A DNA stretch of 7,569 bases, taken from NCBI GenBank assembly GCA_938014865.1, contig CALLQJ010000428.1, positions 1-7,569 on the forward strand. The letters are read 5' to 3'. Source of the stretch: an uncultured Fastidiosipila sp. (GTDB lineage: Bacteria > Bacillota > Clostridia > Saccharofermentanales > Fastidiosipilaceae). How positions within the stretch are numbered: position 1 is the stretch's first letter; each line of letters starts with the position of its first letter. The notes under the pieces were generated by a model. That model was not told where the DNA came from and searched no databases. It worked only from the letters and a program-made list of their open reading frames with translations. The position numbers and the translations under genes were made by a program. Shown piece after piece: positions 1 to 5,845 of the stretch.

Positions 1-117
1 CGAAAAAATAAGCTGAGCATCACCTATACCCAGCAGATTTTAAATGATCAGCAGATTAATGATCATGTGCACCCCGTCATCCGCGATCACGTCTACGAAG
101 CGCTGATGAGCGATTAA
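1..117 (+). CDS. 3' end of an unidentified gene (partial)
   Basis: Frame 1 is open from the window edge to a TAA at 115-117, giving 38 residues that end in HVYEALMSD. The other two plus frames stop within the first 15 bases, and a terminator hairpin follows 36 bases after the stop, which fits the end of a real plus-strand gene. The visible tail is polar and includes a run QQILNDQQINDH; I see no membrane segment and no motif I can name. It converges with the alkyltransferase gene on the opposite strand. The product cannot be identified from this fragment, and the frame could also be open by chance given its short length. Confidence 0.55.
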   Translation, partial: RKNKLSITYTQQILNDQQINDHVHPVIRDHVYEALMSD

Positions 118-153
118 GACGCAGCCAAGCAGCAGAAGCAAAAACGGATAACG

Positions 154-195
154 GCCCGGGAAAGGCTTTCTTCAGCTTTTTCCGGGCTGTTCTTA
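154..195. terminator. Bidirectional rho-independent terminator
   Basis: GCCCGG at 154-159 pairs with CCGGGC at 182-187; A/T-rich flanks allow the stem to lengthen, and the loop includes GGCTTTCTTCAGC. On the plus strand it is followed by TGTTCTTATTCTTT, a T-rich tail. On the minus strand the tail is weaker but a TTTTT run lies at about 141-145. It sits between the convergent ends of the first partial gene and the alkyltransferase gene, so it probably serves both. Confidence 0.7.
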
Positions 196-891
196 TTCTT
201 TGGCCCCCAGAACCTCCAGGGATAAAAGCCAGTTTTTGCGCTCAACGCCGAAGGCATAGCCCTGCAGCTTGCCGTCTTTGGCGATCACCCGATGACAAGG
301 GATAAAGACCGCCAGCGGATTGGCCGCACAGGCCGAACCGACTGCCCGGGTCATATTGCGCCCCGCTTCCACATCGCCGTCGGCCAGACGGATGCCGATG
401 TCTTCATAGCTGCGGACCGAACCATAGGGAATCTCGGAAATCTCCTGCCAGACCCGGCGCTGAAAACGCGTGCCTTCCGTCAGCAGAAGCGGCAGCTCAA
501 ATCGTTTCCGCTCGCCTTTTGCATAGGCCGCAAGCTGACGGGCCGCTTCACGCAAAGGCTCCGGCACATGACGATTTTCCGGCGGCGTCTTAATGGCCTC
601 ACACGCGGTACGGTCTTTTAAGACCCCGTAGGCATCGGCATAACCGTCCGCCATGCATAATTCCTTAAGCTGAATATCCTCGACCGGCGCTTCGTAATCC
701 AGCCAGTCAAGACCGGTAATATACTCTTCATTTCCGTAGACGGCCCAGAGCCCTTCCGGCGTCGGGACAAAAACCCGGGTATAGGGCCACTTGGAGGTTT
801 TGTTTAAGGTATAAAGCCTGACCCAGCGCTCTTCGCGGTCCCGCAGTGTGCTGCCTTGAGGATAGCGCTCGTAATTCAGCGGGAAAGGCAA
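193..891 (-). CDS. ogt: Methylated-DNA--protein-cysteine S-methyltransferase (Ogt/MGMT type)
   Basis: Suicidal DNA-repair protein that moves the alkyl group from O6-alkylguanine (and O4-alkylthymine) in DNA onto its own cysteine. The 232 residues hold a divergent N-terminal domain (about 38-70, with a TPEGLWAVYG strand pair as in Ogt N-domains) and a canonical catalytic domain (about 110-228). Visible landmarks are GTRFQRRVW (140-148), IPYGSVRSY (154-162), the Asn-Pro of the hinge (N191-P192), the active site IPCHRV with acceptor C199, and E226 in LLSLE, which matches the Glu of the Cys-His-Glu relay. The Asn-to-Cys spacing of 8 equals that of human MGMT. The usual GGxxxK turn reads GYAFGVERK here. 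At 232 residues it is longer than typical Ogt (about 160-180), with about 35 extra residues at the start. The start is TTG at 891-889 with only a poor Shine-Dalgarno (GAGG two bases upstream); in-frame sequence is open back to a stop at 930-928 with no ATG. It probably shares a transcript with the gene at 896-1297. Function is very secure, the exact start is not. Confidence 0.93.
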   Translation of the reverse strand: MPFPLNYERYPQGSTLRDREERWVRLYTLNKTSKWPYTRVFVPTPEGLWAVYGNEEYITGLDWLDYEAPVEDIQLKELCMADGYADAYGVLKDRTACEAIKTPPENRHVPEPLREAARQLAAYAKGERKRFELPLLLTEGTRFQRRVWQEISEIPYGSVRSYEDIGIRLADGDVEAGRNMTRAVGSACAANPLAVFIPCHRVIAKDGKLQGYAFGVERKNWLLSLEVLGAKE

Positions 892-895
892 GGCC

Positions 896-1297
896 TCAAC
901 GGCAGCAATAAGCGATTTTTGACGATGTCATACAGAAAGTCGTACGCCTTTTCCGCATAGCCGATTCCGGATCCAGGAAAAATTCGATCTGCCAGAAGCC
1001 GCTGCGCAGACTGTTCTGACTCATGAAAACAAGCGCCAGAATTTCTTCTTCCTCTTCCGGCGTCATCTTTGCGGCAGAAGCTTCCGGATCCTCGTCCGGG
1101 ACAAGTTCCGTCTCTTTTTTCCAGACAAAAGCGGCAAATAAAGGGGAAGCTTTCAGATTGCGCAGATAATTCCGCAAGGCCTTCAAGGTGACCTTGCCTC
1201 TTGCGTTCCGGGCAGCGGGCGGCAGATTGTCGCCCATCTTCTCACGCAGATAAGAAGCGTCTTGCAGTATAAGATCTCGAAGATAATAATCGGGCAT
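896..1297 (-). CDS. Small protein of unknown function, 3' end apparently frameshifted (weak GNAT resemblance)
   Basis: ATG at 1297-1295, preceded by AGGT at 1308-1305 and by an in-frame TAA further up, opens a 133-residue frame. I do not recognise a family with confidence. The order of elements is loosely that of a GNAT acetyltransferase start: YYLRDLILQDASYL, a strand FAAFVWKKE (about 54-62), then ILALVFMSQ and FWQIEFFLDPES (about 85-112), with an acidic insert DPEASAAKMTPEEEEEI between. The last 22 residues (AMRKRRTTFCMTSS and on) are basic and unlike the rest. Adding one base at about 959-962 restores GYAEKAYDFLYDIVKN, which looks like the natural continuation. The restored frame would stop at 878-876 and overlap the ogt start. 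The acetyl-CoA binding half of a GNAT would still be missing, so the family idea is weak. A pseudogene or a sequencing error are both possible. Confidence 0.6.
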   Translation of the reverse strand: MPDYYLRDLILQDASYLREKMGDNLPPAARNARGKVTLKALRNYLRNLKASPLFAAFVWKKETELVPDEDPEASAAKMTPEEEEEILALVFMSQNSLRSGFWQIEFFLDPESAMRKRRTTFCMTSSKIAYCCR

Positions 1298-1329
1298 AAA
1301 AGTGACCTGCTTTTTTTTATTATTTTAAC

Positions 1330-1357
1330 ATAATAGGCTGTTTTGTCTCATGTGGAA
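1330..1357 (-). promoter_or_regulatory. Candidate promoter for the small gene plus ogt
   Basis: On the minus strand TTCCAC (1357-1352) and TATTAT (1335-1330) are separated by 16 bases, and the -10 lies about 33 bases upstream of the ATG at 1297. The -10 is good; the -35 matches the consensus only partly. No other well-placed pair was found, although an isolated TTGACA occurs at 1413-1408 without a matching -10. Confidence 0.35.
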
Positions 1358-1371
1358 TTAAGCGATGTAAT

Positions 1372-1390
1372 GCCCTATTTTAGGGCTTTT
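1372..1390. repeat. Short perfect palindrome GCCCTA-TTT-TAGGGC with T tail
   Basis: GCCCTA (1372-1377) and TAGGGC (1381-1386) form a 6-bp inverted repeat around TTT, followed on the plus strand by TTTT (1387-1390). It lies about 15 bases upstream of the candidate -35 of the minus-strand promoter. It could be a regulator-binding palindrome for that promoter or a weak plus-strand terminator. The three-base loop and short stem make a strong terminator less likely, and no plus-strand gene ends just before it. Confidence 0.35.
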
Positions 1391-1434
1391 AGCCGTTTCA
1401 TCTATTTTGTCAATTTCGCTATTTTGGAGTCAGG

Positions 1435-1456
1435 CGGCATTAAAGCCGGCATTAAA
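1435..1456. repeat. Tandem 10-bp direct repeat CGGCATTAAA
   Basis: CGGCATTAAA occurs at 1435-1444 and 1447-1456, a period of 12 bases with GC between the copies. The second copy includes the TAA (read on the minus strand) that ends the downstream frame of the small broken ORF. Only two copies are present, so function is unknown and chance cannot be excluded. Confidence 0.4.
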
Positions 1457-1689
1457 TCATTCTTTTTTCCGCCGCTGCTATCAGGAAAACCAGGCGGGTG
1501 CCCGTCGCTTTAAACGCGATCGTGTATAAGGGCTCGGGCGCCTTCTCGGCTGTTGGAGCCGCCTGCATCTCCTCAGCCGCTTTTCTTGCGCGGCTTGCTC
1601 TTTGTGCCTTGCACTTCATGATGCTTATTGTAGTGTGCCGCAAGTTCTTCCTTGAAGCGCTTCAAAAACTTTACTTCGTTAAATGTCAT
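1452..1689 (-). CDS. Putative small hypothetical protein, interrupted by a one-base indel
   Basis: On the minus strand ATG at 1689-1687 has a strong Shine-Dalgarno, AAGGGAG (1705-1699), nine bases upstream. It opens a 38-residue lysine-rich frame (MTFNEVKFLKRFKEELAAHY and on) that stops with TGA at 1575-1573. Just before the stop is a run of four A residues (1584-1581). Removing one A would join the frame to AAEEMQAAPTAEKAP and on to the TAA at 1454-1452, giving about 78 residues. The frame is also open upstream, with an in-frame ATG at 1716-1714 and a TTG at 1752-1750, but these lack good ribosome sites. I recognise no family. As it stands, the longest intact version is 1573-1689. It could be a small basic protein, a decayed gene, or chance coding on an otherwise empty stretch; the strong ribosome site is the best argument for a gene. 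Confidence 0.35.
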
Positions 1690-1710
1690 GTTCAGTTTCT
1701 CCCTTATTTT

Positions 1711-1749
1711 GGCCATGAAAAGGCCGATCCGGAGCGGTTCTTCATGGCC
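1711..1749 (-). repeat. 9-bp perfect inverted repeat upstream of the small ORF
   Basis: GGCCATGAA (1711-1719) and TTCATGGCC (1741-1749) are perfect inverted copies around a 21-base spacer. In a minus-strand transcript this would form a leader hairpin ending eight bases before AAGGGAG, the ribosome site of the ORF at 1689. It also holds a 13-codon open frame (ATG 1745-1743, MKNRSGSAFSWPK, ending in TAA at 1706-1704, next to the ribosome site). In another frame the same bases may be coding, so the repeat may partly be coincidence. Confidence 0.4.
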
Positions 1750-1797
1750 CAATGTCTTTGAATTTTTGTCTTGTTTTTGTATAATAATAATGAAAAG

Positions 1798-1853
1798 GTC
1801 CTTGGTACCCGTCCCCTATTAAGGCGCAAGCCGGGAGGGCGTACACAAGGATC
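1798..1853. repeat. REP-like imperfect palindrome
   Basis: The left arm starts GGTCCTTGGTACCCGTCCC at 1798. The right arm, read on the minus strand from 1853, is GATCCTTGTGTACGCCCTCC, so the two match with a few bulges over about 18-20 bases. The loop (about 1816-1833) contains a small GGC-TTGC-GCC hairpin on the minus strand. The core GGGGACGGGTACC resembles words I associate with REP-like repeats linked to Y1-type transposases in Bacillota; that link is from memory and is inference. On the minus strand the hairpin is followed by TTTTCATT, so it may also terminate transcription. Only one copy is in this window. Confidence 0.45.
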
Positions 1854-1868
1854 ATTTCATTTCCAATA

Positions 1869-1900
1869 AAACGAAAAAAGCGGGCTGTTTCCGGCCCGCT
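1869..1900 (-). terminator. Strong minus-strand rho-independent terminator without an obvious gene
   Basis: On the minus strand AGCGGGC (1900-1894) and GCCCGCT (1885-1879) form a 7-bp GC-rich stem around CGGAAACA, followed at once by TTTTTCG and further T residues. The plus-strand tail (AAATCTTTAATATTTC) is poorer. The nearest upstream minus-strand gene is the peptidase ending at 2866, with an oppositely oriented gene between, so this terminator belongs to something shorter starting between about 1900 and 2100, or blocks antisense or read-through transcription. Confidence 0.7.
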
Positions 1901-1938
1901 AAATCTTTAATATTTCTTTTTTTCCTGTAAATGGGATT

Positions 1939-2080
1939 AAAAAGCCCGCAAACGCTCATATTCCGAGCTTTATTCTTTTTAATTTTAACACAGGAAAACA
2001 CCCCGGACCCAAAGCCGCCGAGGCCCCGGCTCCTCTCAGCTTTGCCGCAGCTCTTTTGTTTGTTTAAAGCGCGGGCTCAT
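1939..2080 (-). ncRNA. Possible small structured RNA ending at the 1869-1900 terminator
   Basis: No convincing coding frame covers this stretch on either strand. Read on the minus strand, AGCCCGC (2077-2071) can pair with GCGGGCT (1949-1943), extended by AAAC with GTTT across a five-base bulge. The second arm is followed by TTTTT. Inside the closing stem are smaller hairpins such as AGCCG with CGGCT (around 2032-2013) and AGCT with AGCT (around 2052-2038). The sequence does not match 6S RNA, SRP RNA, tmRNA, RNase P RNA or a T-box as I know them. The structure was found by eye and the promoter is only weakly indicated (TTCGGT and TAGCAT, 17 bases apart, at about 2106-2078), so this is a tentative call. 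Confidence 0.22.
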
Positions 2081-2088
2081 GCTAAACT
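2060..2088 (+). promoter_or_regulatory. Candidate promoter for the membrane-anchored protein gene
   Basis: TTGTTT (2060-2065) and TAAACT (2083-2088) are 17 bases apart. The predicted start of transcription, about 2095, leaves a leader of some 25 bases carrying AGGAGG (2110-2115) before the ATG at 2121. The -10 overlaps the earlier in-frame ATG at 2079, which argues against that codon being the start. Confidence 0.4.
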
Positions 2089-2109
2089 TTTCTAAGAATT
2101 TACCGAAAG

Positions 2110-2115
2110 AGGAGG
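2110..2115 (+). promoter_or_regulatory. Ribosome binding site that fixes the start at 2121
   Basis: AGGAGG is a perfect Shine-Dalgarno five bases before ATG 2121-2123. The alternative start at 2079 has no comparable site, so translation most likely begins at 2121. Confidence 0.85.
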
Positions 2116-2120
2116 CAACG

Positions 2121-2804
2121 ATGCGTTTCAACAATCTTCTTAACCGCCTGCGCATCCGAAAAATCTACGCAGCTCTCATTATTATCATCCTTATTTTGCT
2201 TCTGGCCATCGTCTTGCTCCTGCGCTCCTTTTTCCACACCCCCTCGCCCGATGAGGTCTTTAATGATTACCTGAGTGCGCTGCAGGACGGCCGCTACAAC
2301 GATGCCGTACGCCATATACTCCCCTCGGAACAAGATGCCTGGTATGAGTACTTCAGCGAGATTGCTCAGGATGAAAGTGCGCTTACGAGCCTGGCCGATA
2401 AGCTGCAGGACGAACTTGTGGCCGAACTGGTCTCCCAGTCGACCTTAGCCGACGACTACTGTACGCTGCGCTATGAACTGACCGTGGCGGACGCCGAAGC
2501 CATGCTGAAAAAAGTCCGGGCCGAAGCGGAAAGCGGCCTCATTGACATGAGCGACCCCGATGTGGTCCGGGTCTCCAAAGATCCTGAAAGTACCCTCCTT
2601 TACTATATTGAAGATCATTTTTCTGACTACGAAAGCTTCTTAAGGCAGGAACCGGTCGTCATCAACTTCCGCCTGGAAGGCAATGTCTTTACCCGGGAGT
2701 GGTACATTGAACCGGATGAAGAACGCCACGCCCTCTTGAGCGGCAATGTGCGAAAAGCTGCCGAAGACGTATTCAGGAGGCCCCTGAAACTTCCGAAACA
2801 GTAA
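2121..2804 (+). CDS. Membrane-anchored protein of unknown function with an extracytoplasmic domain
   Basis: The 227-residue protein begins with a basic cytoplasmic stretch (RLRIRK, 9-14), a single hydrophobic segment (about 16-36) and then a soluble domain that should lie outside the membrane. There is no lipobox cysteine after the hydrophobic segment, so it is an anchored protein rather than a lipoprotein. PSPDEVFNDYLSALQDGRYNDAV (41-63) resembles the first helix of NTF2-like or DUF4878-type domains, where a short helix carries a 'xxFLxALxxGDY' pattern; the rest does not match anything I know. The start at 2121 is preferred over the upstream in-frame ATG at 2079 because AGGAGG lies five bases before it. 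The gene stands alone on the plus strand and converges with the peptidase gene. No enzyme motif is visible, and a role in the cell envelope is only inferred from topology. Confidence 0.85.
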   Translation: MRFNNLLNRLRIRKIYAALIIIILILLLAIVLLLRSFFHTPSPDEVFNDYLSALQDGRYNDAVRHILPSEQDAWYEYFSEIAQDESALTSLADKLQDELVAELVSQSTLADDYCTLRYELTVADAEAMLKKVRAEAESGLIDMSDPDVVRVSKDPESTLLYYIEDHFSDYESFLRQEPVVINFRLEGNVFTREWYIEPDEERHALLSGNVRKAAEDVFRRPLKLPKQ

Positions 2805-2829
2805 GCCTCCCGTCTTAGAAATTATTGCG

Positions 2830-2845
2830 GCCCGTGAGGGCTTTT
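2830..2845 (+). terminator. Weak terminator between convergent genes
   Basis: GCCC (2830-2833) and GGGC (2838-2841) close on a GTGA loop, a stable GNRA tetraloop, followed by TTTT (2842-2845). The stem is only four pairs, possibly lengthened by G-T and A-T pairs. It lies 26 bases after the plus-strand stop and 20 bases beyond the end of the peptidase gene on the other strand; the minus-strand tail CGCAATAATTT is poor. Confidence 0.4.
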
Positions 2846-2865
2846 GCCGAAAAAACAGCAGGACG

Positions 2866-5769
2866 TCAGATTTTAATTAAGCGGTCAAAAAGTGCTTTGT
2901 TTTTTTCCAGTACCGCCGCATTGCCGACGACGCAGTAATGCTCTGCCGCCGCGGCCTTTTCCAGCAGTCCGGCATAGCGTTTAAGGCTTGCTTCACTCGT
3001 ATGAAGTGCTTCTTCAAGGTGTTTTTCCGCGTCTTCCGCGCTCTTGCCGCTCAGATAGCGCACATAGGCCAGCAGCCCCTTTTTGCGCGGACTCAGCGGC
3101 GGATCAAAACGATTCAGCGATCCGATAATAAGCTCCTCGATCTCTGCCTCGCTGAGCGTCGTTTCCCGGAGCCACTTCGCCGTATTCCGGAAGGTCTCAA
3201 GGGTTTCGGAAAGCTGCGGATCCCGGTAGGACAAGAAGGAGATCTCACCTTGTGTGCCGATGACTAAGCCGGCACCGTAGGCACCGCCCTTGGCCCGGAC
3301 CCGGTTGTGCAGATACGTACGGGCCAGGTACGAGGCCAGGACCGTCATATCCCCTTTGTATTCGACATCTTCCTTCTCATAGTCGTAGCCCATGTTGACA
3401 TACTGAACATTCGAGGAGATCTTGATGCCTTCACGCAGGGGCTCTGCCGCCGCTTTTCGTTCGCAGGCTTTTTTCTCCGCTTCCGGAAGGGTCTGAAGAC
3501 AAGACAGGGCCGCCTTGCGGAAAGCCGGCATATCTTTCTCGTCGCCGGTCAGGGAAAGGATAACGTTTCCGCGGCTGAATACTTTCCGTCTCAGCGCCTC
3601 CAGATCTTTTTTAAGTCCTTCCTTCTCCTCTTCAAAATTCTCCAGAAGCGCCTTGAGCTTCAGGTAATAGCTGATCCCCTCCGTCTCCTCACGGATACGC
3701 GCCCTTGTATTGTAGGCCGCCTGAAGCCTTACTCTGCCGTAGCTGTTGCCGTCATTCAGAATGCTTTGTTCTGTCGACAGCGCTTCCGCTTCGAGCAGAT
3801 CCTTCAGCCGCTTGTCATTCGTGAAAATGCTTTCATTTAAGACCTCGGACAAGAGCGCCGGCCAGTTTTCGCCCGCAGGATCCAGGGTTTTGAGACTTAC
3901 CGCCATGCGGAAAATATCCTTCTTGCTCTTCGCTTCCCGCAGCAGATCCGTTCCGAAATGCAGGCCGCCCGTGCTCAGGTAAAGCGCCGTATCCAGCGCC
4001 TTGTAATCGCGCTTTTTCGTATCGATCGAGCCCATTAAAAGACGCAGAAGGGAAAGCGTGAAGAGCTCATCATCTTCGATATGCTCAAGCGGAAAGCTCA
4101 TGTAAAGATAATTAATGCCGTTTGTAAACAGGGGGTGTTCCAAAACAACGTCCTTCCCCGCTTCAGAGACTTCGCAAGGCGGATCGGGAAGCTCGGTTTT
4201 AATATCCTGAAGCTTCAGCTTGGGAATCGTCGCTTTCGCTTCCGGGCTGTCATCCGCCAGCTGCCAGGCGCTGAGGGCTTTTGTTTTTTCGATTAAAGCG
4301 TCGATCTCCTCATCCGGCATCGCGGCCTTTTTTTCGGCCAGTTTCTCCTCCGCGGCCTTGTCTTTTCTCTCATTCAGGCCGGCCTCGGGGCTAAGCTCCA
4401 AAAGAAGCTTATGCGGATTATTCAGGAATTTTTCACGCACAAACTGCTCCCAAATGTCACTGTCCAGCTCCTCGCGCAATTCTTTGAGGACATCCGCATA
4501 ACGCAGCGGCTCGGCAGGGTCCCCGCCGTAAAGCCAGGAATCGAGAGATTTAATGAAATACAAAATACCCAGGGTCGTGTAGCCGCTGCCTTCCCGCAAA
4601 GCATATTCCGTGCGGTTCAAAGCGGCCTCCAGCTGTTCGCGGTCCAGCCCCTTTTCCGTTTCTTTTTCCAGAACCTCCTCAATGAGTTCAAAACAGCGCG
4701 CACTCTCCCCATCTTTTGCATTTAACAAAAGCACGGCCAGGCTGCTTTGCTGATAAAAGAGTTTCTCCGTCTCCACATCCCGGCAAAGCCCGGCGTCAAT
4801 CAGAGCATTGCGGACCGGCGCGGACTGTGCGGAAAAAAGCATATTCGCCAGAATCTCCAGCATGAAATTTTCTTTCACCGAATCAAAGCGGCCGCTCGTA
4901 ATCGCCCAGGCCAGATAATTCTTGTCCTTCGTCTCCTCGCCTGCGGCCAGCGAGTAACGGGCCCGGACGCATTTCTTCTCTTTGAAAGGCGCCTGCATGC
5001 CCGGGTCCGAATCAATGTGCTGCGCCGTGAATTTCGACAGGTATTCCCCGTCAATATGCCGGAGCATCTTCGCAATATCCATCTTGCCGTAAAGGAAGAG
5101 GCGTGCATTGGAGGGGTGATAATACTTTTTGTAAAAGGCCTTAAAATCCTCATAGCTCAGTTCGGGAATGTGATAAGGCTCTCCGCCCGAATTGGCGGCA
5201 TACGCCGTATCGGGCAAGAGATTTTTCATCACTTCGGTATATAGGACCTGGTAAGGCGAGGAATAAGCGCCCCGCATCTCGTTATAAACGACGCCGCTCA
5301 GACGAAGCGGGCTGTCTTTGTCCTCCAGCTCAAGCCGCCAGCCTTCCTGCCGGAAGATGCGCTCGTCTTCGGCAATAAGCGGATGAAAGACCGCATCAAG
5401 GTAGACATCCGTAAGGTTCATAAAATCCTGATCATTCCGCGACGCAACGGGATAAATGGTTTTATCCGGGAAGGTCATGGCGTTTAAAAAGGTCGCCAGA
5501 CTGGATTTTAAAAGGTCCATGAAGGGTTCTTTGGTTCTGTATTTTTCCGAACCGGATAAGACACAGTGCTCCAGAATATGCGCAACCCCCGTCTCATCCG
5601 GCGGCGGGGTGCGGAACGCCGCCCCGAAAACCTTATTGTCATCGTCATTTTCTATGTATAAAAGCTCCGCCCCCGACTTTTCATGCGCGAAAAGATAGAG
5701 TACGGAACGCAGTTCTTCGACCGCTTCTTTTTTCATCAAACGAAATCCGTGTATCACGTGTTCCTGCAT
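2866..5769 (-). CDS. PreP-like M16C zinc metallopeptidase
   Basis: A 967-residue inverzincin of the pitrilysin superfamily, subfamily M16C, which cuts unfolded peptides inside a closed chamber made by two homologous halves. No signal peptide is seen, so it should act in the cytoplasm. The inverted zinc motif HILEH (H64, E67, H68) sits in GVAHILEHCVLSGSEKY, followed by the family signature FLNAMTFPDKTIYPVAS (94-110). The third zinc ligand is E164 in VVYNEMRGAYSS, 96 residues after H68, the same spacing as in plant PreP (H81 to E177, as I recall). The C-terminal half carries R825 and Y831 in RAKGGAYG, the substrate-binding Arg-Tyr pair. A charged linker rich in Glu and Lys (about 480-520) joins the halves. 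Length matches PreP. AAAGGAGA (5784-5777) lies eight bases before the ATG; a TACAAT at 5817-5812 may be its -10, but no -35 is clear. It lies 76 bases downstream of the FUSC gene. Natural substrates are unknown; peptide turnover is inferred from the family. Confidence 0.95.
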   Translation of the reverse strand: MQEHVIHGFRLMKKEAVEELRSVLYLFAHEKSGAELLYIENDDDNKVFGAAFRTPPPDETGVAHILEHCVLSGSEKYRTKEPFMDLLKSSLATFLNAMTFPDKTIYPVASRNDQDFMNLTDVYLDAVFHPLIAEDERIFRQEGWRLELEDKDSPLRLSGVVYNEMRGAYSSPYQVLYTEVMKNLLPDTAYAANSGGEPYHIPELSYEDFKAFYKKYYHPSNARLFLYGKMDIAKMLRHIDGEYLSKFTAQHIDSDPGMQAPFKEKKCVRARYSLAAGEETKDKNYLAWAITSGRFDSVKENFMLEILANMLFSAQSAPVRNALIDAGLCRDVETEKLFYQQSSLAVLLLNAKDGESARCFELIEEVLEKETEKGLDREQLEAALNRTEYALREGSGYTTLGILYFIKSLDSWLYGGDPAEPLRYADVLKELREELDSDIWEQFVREKFLNNPHKLLLELSPEAGLNERKDKAAEEKLAEKKAAMPDEEIDALIEKTKALSAWQLADDSPEAKATIPKLKLQDIKTELPDPPCEVSEAGKDVVLEHPLFTNGINYLYMSFPLEHIEDDELFTLSLLRLLMGSIDTKKRDYKALDTALYLSTGGLHFGTDLLREAKSKKDIFRMAVSLKTLDPAGENWPALLSEVLNESIFTNDKRLKDLLEAEALSTEQSILNDGNSYGRVRLQAAYNTRARIREETEGISYYLKLKALLENFEEEKEGLKKDLEALRRKVFSRGNVILSLTGDEKDMPAFRKAALSCLQTLPEAEKKACERKAAAEPLREGIKISSNVQYVNMGYDYEKEDVEYKGDMTVLASYLARTYLHNRVRAKGGAYGAGLVIGTQGEISFLSYRDPQLSETLETFRNTAKWLRETTLSEAEIEELIIGSLNRFDPPLSPRKKGLLAYVRYLSGKSAEDAEKHLEEALHTSEASLKRYAGLLEKAAAAEHYCVVGNAAVLEKNKALFDRLIKI

Positions 5770-5845
5770 ATTGCATTCTCCTTTGTCCTGTATTTTGCAT
5801 CCGCTTTATGTATTGTACATCTCTTTTGGCAAATGCTCTTTGTCC

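Noticed and set aside
1498..1761. Plus-strand 87-residue open frame
   Set aside because: It starts with GTG without a good ribosome site and lies opposite the minus-strand ORF with the strong AAGGGAG site; its composition (Ala, Cys, Phe rich) looks like an antisense shadow.
1853..1965. Minus-strand frame of about 35 codons running through the terminator (MSVCGLFNPIYRKK and on)
   Set aside because: It has no ribosome site and reads straight through a strong terminator hairpin, so it is unlikely to be translated.
2079..2120. Upstream in-frame ATG that would add 14 residues to the anchored protein
   Set aside because: It lacks a ribosome site and overlaps the candidate -10, whereas ATG 2121 has a perfect AGGAGG at proper spacing.
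2938..5244. Several plus-strand frames of 70-180 residues across the peptidase gene
   Set aside because: They lie antisense to a fully conserved M16C protein and none has a ribosome site or a recognisable domain.
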